From an uncultured Oscillibacter sp. (GTDB taxonomy: Bacteria; Bacillota; Clostridia; Oscillospirales; Oscillospiraceae), in assembly GCA_948435975.1 (NCBI GenBank), contig CAOJHG010000188.1, positions 1-5,255 on the forward strand: a stretch of DNA of 5,255 bases. Direction: 5' to 3'. Made by a program: the position numbers and the translations under genes. The number at the start of each line of letters is the position of its first letter. Position 1 is the stretch's first letter. The notes below the pieces were generated by a model that saw nothing but the letters and a program-made list of their open reading frames with translations, was not told where the DNA came from and ran no database searches. Below are positions 1-5,255 of this stretch, piece after piece.

Positions 1-177
1 GTCTCCGGCGCGGTCCAGTTCACTGCCTGCATGAACACCGCTCAGACAATCATAGCTGTTAATACCGACCCGGATGCCCAAATTTTCCGGATTGCCCACT
101 ACCGCATTGTGGACGACCTGTACAAAATCATTCCAGACCTGACCGCCCGCATCAAAGCAGCAAAGGAGGCCCAGTGA
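1..177 (+). CDS. etfA: Electron transfer flavoprotein subunit alpha, C-terminal fragment (5' end outside window)
   Basis: The first 58 codons in frame 1 run to a TGA at 175-177 and read as the end of the FAD-binding domain II of EtfA. The SGA-Q-x(4)-M segment (residues 2-11), AVN-x-DPDA-x-IF (19-29) and IVDDLYKIIPDL (37-48) line up with the family's SGAIQH...AGM, AINKDPEAPIF and YGIVGDLFKIVPEL. EtfA pairs with EtfB and carries electrons between flavoprotein dehydrogenases and NAD, ferredoxin or quinone acceptors. The N-terminal part is missing, so it cannot be seen whether this is a long EtfA with an extra ferredoxin-like domain, as in A. woodii LctC. The gene ends 1 base before the next start, so the two are almost certainly co-transcribed and translationally coupled. 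Odd point: residue 7 is Phe where human EtfA has His286. Family assignment is firm; the partner and acceptor are inferred from the neighbour. Confidence 0.93.
   Translation, partial: VSGAVQFTACMNTAQTIIAVNTDPDAQIFRIAHYRIVDDLYKIIPDLTARIKAAKEAQ
164..169 (+). promoter_or_regulatory. Ribosome binding site for the GlcD-family gene
   Basis: A perfect AGGAGG lies inside the last codons of etfA, 9 bases before the ATG at 179. It fixes that ATG as the start over the internal ATG at codon 8. Because the site lies inside the upstream gene, with stop and start separated by one base, it supports coupled translation. Confidence 0.85.
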
Positions 178-178
178 C

Positions 179-1597
179 ATGCCCTTCCCTTACAAGAAAA
201 TGGACGAGACAGACTTCGCTTACATCCGTTCCGTGACCAGCCCCGCCCGCGTCTGGACAGGGGACGCCATCGCCGCCGAATACTACCACGACGAGATGCC
301 GGAATATGGCGTCTTCCCGCCGGAGCTCTACGTGGAAGTCCTGAGCCGGGACGAGGTTTCCGCTGTCATGAAGTACGCCTATGAACACAACATTCCGGTG
401 GTCGCTCGAGGGGCGGGCACTGGTCTGGCGGGGGGCGCAAGCTGCAAATACGGCGGTATCATGCTCTCCCTGATGAAGATGAACAAGATCGACCCTGTGG
501 ACACCCAGAACATGACCATCACCGCTCAGCCCGGTGCGCTTATCACGGAGGTCGCCGCTGCCGCTGCGGAGGCGGGACTCTTCTATCCCCCTGACCCTGG
601 TGAGAAAACGGCTTCTATCGGCGGTTCCGTCATAACCAACGCCGGTGGGATGCGGGCGGTGCGGTACGGCGTGACCCGGGATTACGTCCGCTGCATTGAG
701 GCCGTTATGCCTAACGGAGATGTTATGCGCTTCTCCTCCAATGTGGTCAAGAATACCACCGGCTTTGACATCAAGGATCTGGTGGTTGGTTCTGAGGGCA
801 TCCTCTGCATTTGTACGGAGGTGACTCTCAAGCTGATTCCCGCCCCCAACTGCACCTGTACCCTGGTGATCCCCTTCGACAGTCTGGAAAGCTGCATCGA
901 GTGCGTTCCAGTACTGCTGCGGCTCCCCTTTGTTCCTACGGCGGTGGAGTTCCTGGAACGGGAACTGGTGGACATCGTGGAGCGTACTTTGCATAAGGCC
1001 CTTCCCGTCAAGGAGGGGAACGCGGTGCTGATTGTGATGTATGACGCATCTTCTCAGGACGAACTGACCCAGTGCTGTGACGCCGCCGCTGCCGCCGCTT
1101 TGGACTCTGGCGCTTTGGATGTCCTGCTTGCAGATACGCCGGAACGGATTGGGTCTGTCTGGTCCGTCCGCGGGGCGATTCTGGAGGCTATGAAAGCGGA
1201 TTCCGTGGGCCAGGAGGAGTGTGATGTAGTGGTCCCCCGGGCCAAAATCGCGGAGTTCGTCAAGGCCGCAAAGCGTATCTGCCTGTCTCATGGCGTGGTG
1301 GTAGAGCCCTGCGGCCACGCGGGAGACGGCAATATCCACACCGAGATGCTCCGGCAGCCGGGTATGAGCGACCAGGAGTGGAAATCCGCCACCCATGCCT
1401 GTTTGGTAGAGCTGTATGCCAAGAGCAAGGAACTGGGCGGCCAGCTCTCCGGCGAGCACGGCATTGGCAACGGACGCCTGGAGTTCCTGCGGCCCTTCAT
1501 CGGTGATGAAATGTATCAACTGTATCAGCGTGTGAAGCTGGCCTTTGACCCGAAGATGATTTTGAACCCTGGAAAGATGGTTGTTTTCGAGGATTAA
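179..1597 (+). CDS. FAD-binding 2-hydroxy-acid dehydrogenase, GlcD/LctD family (probably Etf-linked lactate dehydrogenase)
   Basis: This 472-residue flavoprotein would oxidise a 2-hydroxy acid to the 2-oxo acid on FAD, in the cytoplasm, passing electrons to EtfAB. The N-terminal FAD-binding_4 (VAO/PCMH-type) domain spans about residues 48-220. It has the RGAGTGLAGG pyrophosphate loop (77-86), PPDPGEKTASIGG (137-149), TNAGG (153-157) and YGVTRDYV (163-170). The C-terminal FAD-oxidase domain (about 225-468) has the family signatures GHAGDGNIHTE (379-389) and GEHGIGNGR (425-433), and ends with FDPKMILNPGKM. Length is normal for stand-alone GlcD/LctD proteins, with no Fe-S extension. The start is set by AGGAGG 9 bases upstream. 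Lying directly after etfA matches the lctBCD order of the electron-confurcating lactate dehydrogenase of Acetobacterium woodii (known system). D-lactate as substrate is inference; glycolate and D-2-hydroxyglutarate dehydrogenases share these motifs. Two Ala-rich helices (125-130, 302-307) come from GCC/GCT runs and look ordinary. Confidence 0.93.
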   Translation: MPFPYKKMDETDFAYIRSVTSPARVWTGDAIAAEYYHDEMPEYGVFPPELYVEVLSRDEVSAVMKYAYEHNIPVVARGAGTGLAGGASCKYGGIMLSLMKMNKIDPVDTQNMTITAQPGALITEVAAAAAEAGLFYPPDPGEKTASIGGSVITNAGGMRAVRYGVTRDYVRCIEAVMPNGDVMRFSSNVVKNTTGFDIKDLVVGSEGILCICTEVTLKLIPAPNCTCTLVIPFDSLESCIECVPVLLRLPFVPTAVEFLERELVDIVERTLHKALPVKEGNAVLIVMYDASSQDELTQCCDAAAAAALDSGALDVLLADTPERIGSVWSVRGAILEAMKADSVGQEECDVVVPRAKIAEFVKAAKRICLSHGVVVEPCGHAGDGNIHTEMLRQPGMSDQEWKSATHACLVELYAKSKELGGQLSGEHGIGNGRLEFLRPFIGDEMYQLYQRVKLAFDPKMILNPGKMVVFED

Positions 1598-1617
1598 TGT
1601 ATCACCATTTTACAGAA

Positions 1618-1623
1618 AGAGGA
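1618..1623 (+). promoter_or_regulatory. Ribosome binding site for the YkvI-family gene
   Basis: AGAGGA sits 7 bases before the ATG at 1631, in the 33-base gap after the dehydrogenase stop. It supports this start. The gap shows no hairpin or promoter-like pair, so the gene is most likely read from the upstream operon. Confidence 0.75.
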
Positions 1624-1630
1624 AATCACT

Positions 1631-2800
1631 ATGATTGACAAGAACAAAATGCCTTTGGCGGTGGGCGTGGCTTTCGTTGCCTTCACCACCCAGTTTGGCG
1701 GCGGCTTCGCTTCCGGCGCACAGATTTACTCCTACTTCATCAATTATGGCATCTGGGGCCTGCTCCTTCCTCTGCTTTCCCAGTTCCTGCTGGCCTTCTT
1801 CTTCTGGTATGGCCTGCGCTATGCCTTTCTGCACAAAACCTATGATTACCGGGCCTTTGGAGACAGCTTTTACGGCAAATACAAGGTGCTCTTCTCCAAC
1901 CTCTACGAGATCACCTACCTCATTCTGATCGCCACCGCCACTTCCGCCGCCTTCGCTACCGGCGGTTCCACGCTGAACAGCCTTTTCGGCATTCCCTACT
2001 GGCTGTGTACGCTGGTGGTGGGCGCGTTCATCTTCGTGATTTCCCTCTATGGAACAAACCTGGTCCGGAAGTGCGCTTCTACCCTCTCCGTACTGATTAT
2101 TGTGGGACTGCTGGTAGTGCTGCTGCCTAACATCGCAGTCCAGTCCGGCACCATCATGGAATCCATTGGCCGTCTGGCTGCCGGGGAACTGCCGGTTGGC
2201 TCCACGGAAAGCGGTCTCATTGGCGCAGCGGTCAAGAGCGCGATTCTGTACTTCGCTTTTCAGCTTCCTTCCATCGGCCTGATGTACCAGCATACGGAAC
2301 CCCTGACGGATGTGAAGCAGGTAGACCGGGCGGCTGTCTACATGTTTCTGTGCAACTTCGCCGCCATGATGCTGTCCATCATCGGTATGCTGGCCATTGC
2401 CTTCAAGCCGGAACTGGAAGGCGCCTCCATCCCTATGCTGGTGTTCGTCTCCAGCGGCGTAGGCAAGACCGTGCTGACCCCCATTATCTCTATCTTGATT
2501 ATCCTCGGCGCGGTGTCCACAGGCGTGAACATGATTGCTGGTATTGTCACCCGCACGGTCAACGCTCTGGAACGCCGGATGCCTTCCTCCAAGCGGGAGA
2601 GCGGTCACATGCTCCGTTCCGCCATCGCCGCCATGATTTTCACCGTTGGCGTCTGGGGCATCTCTCAGGTGGGCCTAATGGCAATCATCAGAAAGGGCTA
2701 TGCTTATCTGGGCTATGCGGGCTTTATCTCCGTTCTGATTCCCTTTGTCCTCTCCATGCTCCACATGGGTCCCTTCGGCAAGGACGAATCAGCATCCTGA
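1631..2800 (+). CDS. YkvI-family (COG3949-type) multi-pass membrane protein, putative substrate transporter
   Basis: This is a 389-residue, very hydrophobic inner-membrane protein with about ten or eleven helices, by eye near residues 8-28, 39-63, 91-112, 121-140, 147-168, 198-218, 233-257, 266-276, 280-303, 328-347 and 357-377. The first helix carries a glycine-rich break, FGGGFASGAQI (22-32), matching the GAGFASGQEI signature I know from the YkvI family, which is related to amino-acid transporters of the LeuT/APC fold. Charged loops (ERRMPSSKRES at 314-324) and the short polar tail look normal, and length fits the family. Family members are mostly uncharacterised. Its place as third gene, 33 bases after the Etf-linked dehydrogenase, suggests it imports that enzyme's substrate or exports a product. 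That role is inference; A. woodii uses a lactate-permease-type carrier there instead. The window shows no further + strand gene after it. Confidence 0.85.
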   Translation: MIDKNKMPLAVGVAFVAFTTQFGGGFASGAQIYSYFINYGIWGLLLPLLSQFLLAFFFWYGLRYAFLHKTYDYRAFGDSFYGKYKVLFSNLYEITYLILIATATSAAFATGGSTLNSLFGIPYWLCTLVVGAFIFVISLYGTNLVRKCASTLSVLIIVGLLVVLLPNIAVQSGTIMESIGRLAAGELPVGSTESGLIGAAVKSAILYFAFQLPSIGLMYQHTEPLTDVKQVDRAAVYMFLCNFAAMMLSIIGMLAIAFKPELEGASIPMLVFVSSGVGKTVLTPIISILIILGAVSTGVNMIAGIVTRTVNALERRMPSSKRESGHMLRSAIAAMIFTVGVWGISQVGLMAIIRKGYAYLGYAGFISVLIPFVLSMLHMGPFGKDESAS

Positions 2801-2810
2801 AAAAGCAAAA

Positions 2811-2843
2811 GGGAACGCCTCGACCATCCGCCGGGGCGTTCCT
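2811..2843. terminator. Bidirectional Rho-independent terminator between convergent units
   Basis: A perfect 8-bp inverted repeat, GGAACGCC (2812-2819) and GGCGTTCC (2835-2842), extended by a possible G-T pair, encloses a 15-base loop. It sits in the 54-base gap between the two convergent stop codons. Read on the - strand the stem is followed by TTTTGCTTTTT, a good U-tract for ending the carB-dapF transcript. Read on the + strand it is followed by the weaker TCTTCTTA. It therefore probably serves both units, with the - strand direction stronger. Confidence 0.85.
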
Positions 2844-2854
2844 CTTCTTATGGC

Positions 2855-3691
2855 TCAATATTCGACTTCTCCAGTGTAAACCAGCTTTGCATCGCCGGTC
2901 AGGGTCACGGACTCGTCAGTATAGTGTACCAGCAAATCGCCGCCCTGAACCCGGACAGTGATATCCCGGTCCTTGGCACAGAAGCCGTTTGCAATCGCCG
3001 CCGCCACTGCCGCACATGCGCCGGTGCCGCAGGCCATGGTCTCTCCGCTGCCGCGCTCCCAGACCCGCATCTTAATCGTGTTGGGATTCACTACCCGGAT
3101 AAACTCGGTGTTGATCCGCTCCGGGAAATAGGGGGCGTGCTCAAACCGGGGGCCGATGAAGTCAATATCCACTGCGTCCACCCGGGGGCAGAACACGACG
3201 CAATGGGGATTTCCCATATCCACACAGGTGATGTTATAGGGCCTGCCCGCAATGCGCACGGGATAATCTACTACGGTCTTCTCCGGAATGGTGAATTTCA
3301 GCGCCGCTGTATCCAACGTGGCCTTACCCATATCCACGCAGGCAGAAGTCACCTTTCCATTCGTGGTATACAGCGTCACGGTCTTCACGCCGCTGGCCGT
3401 CTCTACGGTGATGACCTCCTGATTCACAAAGCCGTTATCGTAGAGGTACTTGCCCACACAGCGGAGGGCGTTTCCGGCCATCTTTCCCTCGCTGCCATCG
3501 CTGTTGAACATCCGCATCCGGGCATCGGCAGACTCCGACTTTTCCATCAAGATGATGCCGTCCGCTCCGACGCCGTAGTGACGGTCACAAAGGGTGATGC
3601 AGAGGGACTCAGGGCAGGTGATCTCTCCGCAAAAATTCTCCAGGAAGATATAGTCGTTGCCGCAGGTCTGCATTTTGGTGAAGGCCAGCTT
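2855..3691 (-). other. DapF-like epimerase domain of the CarB fusion, first catalytic Cys replaced by Ala
   Basis: Residues 520-797 of the fusion give a complete DapF fold of normal length (about 278 residues). Against the H. influenzae enzyme (from memory), these substrate and structural residues are kept: N531 in GNDY, N582 in FNSDGSE, G592-N593, N680 in MGNPH, N713 in RINTEF, E731-R732 in ERGSGET, and the second catalytic cysteine C740 in ACGTGAC. The first catalytic cysteine (Cys73, normally in MCGNGIRC) is Ala591 here, in MAGNALRC; the codon is GCC at 3478-3476. The N-terminal KMHGxGNDF block reads KMQTCGNDY. No good separate start exists. The TTG at 3727 and the ATG at 3673 lack a Shine-Dalgarno, and that ATG would cut off the first strand, so the domain is made as part of the fusion. 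It may be a variant epimerase, a lyase-type enzyme or an inactive regulatory domain; sequence alone does not decide. Confidence 0.88.
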
Positions 3692-5255
3692 CTGCCGCTT
3701 GTCCCGCAGGTGACAGATGTCTACCAATTCCGTATTTCTCTGGGTGTAGCGGGAAGCCAGGATGTCCGTCAAAGCGTTGGCAGTATCCAGAGAGGTCAGA
3801 CAAGGGATTCCAAGCTGAACGCAGCGGTGATTCAGGTGGATAAAGTCCTGGATATAGCCGGGTTCTGTGGAGCCGGTGAGAATCACGTAGTCAATGCCGC
3901 CGTTCTCCAGAAGCTGGAAAACCCTGTCATCCTTTCCCAGCTTGCCCACAATCTCCACATCGGTGCCCAGGTGGGAGATTTCCCGTGCCGTGCCGTCAGT
4001 GGCATAGAGCTTATAGCCCATGTCATCCAGCTTCCGGGCGATGTTCACAATCTCCGGCTGGTCCCGGCGGTTGACCGAAAGCAGCACGCCGCCCCGCTGC
4101 TCCTTCTCCACCCGGTAGCCTGCGGAGACCAGGCCCTTGAACAGCGCCTCCTGCATGTTCTTGCCCAGGCCCAGGACCTCGCCAGTAGACTTCATCTCCG
4201 GGGACAGGGCCGCGTTGGCGTCTGTAATCTTCTCGAAGGAGAACACCGGCACCTTCACGGCCACATAGGGCGGCTGGCGGTAGAGTCCCGTACCGAAGCC
4301 CAGGGATTTCAAGGGACGGCCCACCATCACCTTCGTCGCCAGGTCCACCATGGGCACGCCGGTAACCTTGGAGATATACGGCACAGTGCGGCTGGCCCGG
4401 GGATTCACCTCAATGACATACAGCTCGCCTTGATATATCAGATACTGGATATTGATGAGTCCCTTGGTCCCCAGGGAAAGCGCAAGTTTTTCCGAACAGT
4501 CGATGATGGTCTTCAGCATCCGGTCGCCGATAGAAAAGGGCGGGTAGACGGCAATAGAATCTCCACTGTGGACACCGGTGCGCTCGATGTGCTGCATGAC
4601 GCCGGGAATCAGAACGTCGATACCGTCGGAAATGACATCTACTTCCAGCTCCTTGCCCATCAGGTATTGGTCCACCAGGACAGGGTTTTCCACCTTGCCG
4701 GAGAGAATCACCTCCATGTAGGTCCGTACATCCTCATCGTTATGGGCAATGACCATATTCTGGCCGCCAATGACATAACTGGGCCGCAGCAGCACTGGAT
4801 AGCCCAGCTCATGCGCCGCGTCCAGAGCCTCCTGCATTCCAAGAACGCCGCGGCCCTGGGGACGCTTGATGTGGAACCGTTCCAACAGCTCGTCAAAGCG
4901 CTCCCGGTCCTCCGCCATGTCGATGGACTCCGCGCTGGTGCCCATGATTTGAATGCCATGGCTGTCCAGGTATTTCGTCAGCTTAATGGCCGTCTGTCCG
5001 CCAAAAGCCACCACTACGCCTACGGGCTTCTCTACATCTATAATGTGCATCACGTCTTCTGGGCACAGGGGCTCAAAGTACAGGCGGTCAGCGGTGTCAT
5101 AATCTGTAGAAACGGTCTCGGGGTTATTGTTCACGATGACCACATCATACCCCAAATCCTTCAGAGTCCAGACGCAGTGAACGGAGGAGTAATCGAACTC
5201 AATGCCCTGGCCGATGCGGATGGGGCCGGAACCCAGGACCATAATCACAGGCCGC
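2855..5255 (-). CDS. carB-dapF: Carbamoyl-phosphate synthase large subunit (C-terminal half) fused to a diaminopimelate epimerase domain; 5' end outside window
   Basis: One uninterrupted frame enters at the right edge and stops at TGA 2857-2855. Residues are numbered from the valine codon GTG at 5248, which is not a start: the frame continues upstream (Arg-Pro) and GTG falls within the conserved VIMVLGSGPIRIGQGIEFDY block of CarB's second half. Residues 1-115 form the pre-ATP-grasp domain and about 115-375 the second ATP-grasp domain, which phosphorylates carbamate. Its nucleotide/metal residues Q268, E280 and N282 in EVNPRASRT are present. Residues about 384-518 are the MGS-like allosteric domain (ATDGT, LTSLDTANAL), which in other CarBs binds ornithine, UMP or IMP. 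From about residue 520 a full-length DapF domain (about 278 residues) follows without a stop. CarB makes carbamoyl phosphate for arginine and pyrimidines; DapF makes meso-diaminopimelate for lysine and peptidoglycan. The first ATP-grasp half, and probably carA, lie outside. The DapF part has a lost catalytic Cys. Confidence 0.95.
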   Translation of the reverse strand, partial: RPVIMVLGSGPIRIGQGIEFDYSSVHCVWTLKDLGYDVVIVNNNPETVSTDYDTADRLYFEPLCPEDVMHIIDVEKPVGVVVAFGGQTAIKLTKYLDSHGIQIMGTSAESIDMAEDRERFDELLERFHIKRPQGRGVLGMQEALDAAHELGYPVLLRPSYVIGGQNMVIAHNDEDVRTYMEVILSGKVENPVLVDQYLMGKELEVDVISDGIDVLIPGVMQHIERTGVHSGDSIAVYPPFSIGDRMLKTIIDCSEKLALSLGTKGLINIQYLIYQGELYVIEVNPRASRTVPYISKVTGVPMVDLATKVMVGRPLKSLGFGTGLYRQPPYVAVKVPVFSFEKITDANAALSPEMKSTGEVLGLGKNMQEALFKGLVSAGYRVEKEQRGGVLLSVNRRDQPEIVNIARKLDDMGYKLYATDGTAREISHLGTDVEIVGKLGKDDRVFQLLENGGIDYVILTGSTEPGYIQDFIHLNHRCVQLGIPCLTSLDTANALTDILASRYTQRNTELVDICHLRDKRQKLAFTKMQTCGNDYIFLENFCGEITCPESLCITLCDRHYGVGADGIILMEKSESADARMRMFNSDGSEGKMAGNALRCVGKYLYDNGFVNQEVITVETASGVKTVTLYTTNGKVTSACVDMGKATLDTAALKFTIPEKTVVDYPVRIAGRPYNITCVDMGNPHCVVFCPRVDAVDIDFIGPRFEHAPYFPERINTEFIRVVNPNTIKMRVWERGSGETMACGTGACAAVAAAIANGFCAKDRDITVRVQGGDLLVHYTDESVTLTGDAKLVYTGEVEY

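Noticed and set aside
553..1100. Repeated GCCGCCGCT-type runs at about 553-570 and 1081-1100
   Set aside because: They encode short Ala-rich helices in the dehydrogenase and reflect GC-rich alanine codons; there is no array or regular spacing.
152..1519. A 455-codon open frame on the - strand opposite the dehydrogenase gene
   Set aside because: Its translation is rich in His, Arg and Gly with no recognisable domain, and it lies fully antisense to a gene with clear family motifs. GC-rich third positions explain the lack of stops.
1610..2608. A 332-codon open frame on the - strand opposite the YkvI-family gene
   Set aside because: Its polar, Gln/His/Gly-rich translation has no recognisable domain. 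It mirrors the hydrophobic codons of the real membrane protein gene.
2350..2961. A 203-codon + strand frame crossing the end of the YkvI-family gene and the terminator
   Set aside because: It is out of frame with the real gene, runs through the terminator hairpin into the antisense of dapF, and has an Arg/His-rich composition typical of a shadow frame.
3725..3727. TTG as a separate start for the DapF domain
   Set aside because: No Shine-Dalgarno precedes it and the frame is continuous with CarB, so independent translation is not supported.
5246..5248. GTG as the start codon of the - strand gene
   Set aside because: The frame stays open to the window edge and the codon lies inside a conserved CarB block, so it is an internal valine and the gene is truncated by the window.

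Overview
The window is about 5.3 kb of GC-rich DNA (roughly 57-60% by eye) from a bacterium that is most likely an anaerobic clostridial Firmicute. The Oscillospiraceae type (Flavonifractor/Oscillibacter-like) is my best guess. The reasons are strong AGGAGG-type ribosome binding sites, an Etf-linked 2-hydroxy-acid dehydrogenase cluster, a YkvI-type membrane protein and a clostridial-style CarB. The taxonomic call is inference; nothing in the window proves it.

Layout. Two convergent transcription units meet at about position 2830. On the + strand there are three genes in a tight operon. First comes the C-terminal end of electron transfer flavoprotein subunit alpha (etfA, 1-177). Next is a complete FAD-binding 2-hydroxy-acid dehydrogenase of the GlcD/LctD family (179-1597). 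Last is a complete YkvI-family multi-pass membrane protein (1631-2800). A hairpin at 2811-2843 with T-rich flanks on both sides closes both units. On the - strand one very long frame (2855 to the window edge) encodes the C-terminal half of carbamoyl-phosphate synthase large subunit (CarB) fused in frame to a full-length diaminopimelate-epimerase (DapF) domain.

How the genes work together. EtfA next to a GlcD-type flavoprotein is the arrangement of the Etf-coupled (electron-confurcating) lactate dehydrogenase described in Acetobacterium woodii. In that system the dehydrogenase passes electrons from a 2-hydroxy acid to an EtfAB pair. The YkvI-like protein sits where a substrate permease would be expected and may import the substrate. 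The substrate (D-lactate, glycolate, 2-hydroxyglutarate or another 2-hydroxy acid) cannot be read from the sequence. The - strand gene joins an arginine/pyrimidine enzyme to a lysine/peptidoglycan enzyme and has no obvious link to the + strand operon.

Most worth a second look: the CarB-DapF fusion; the DapF domain has alanine in place of the first of its two catalytic cysteines while nearly all its other active-site residues are kept; the EtfA tail has phenylalanine where the family has a flavin-contacting histidine; and the pairing of an Etf-linked dehydrogenase with a YkvI-type transporter. No RNA genes, mobile elements, CRISPR arrays or long repeats were seen.
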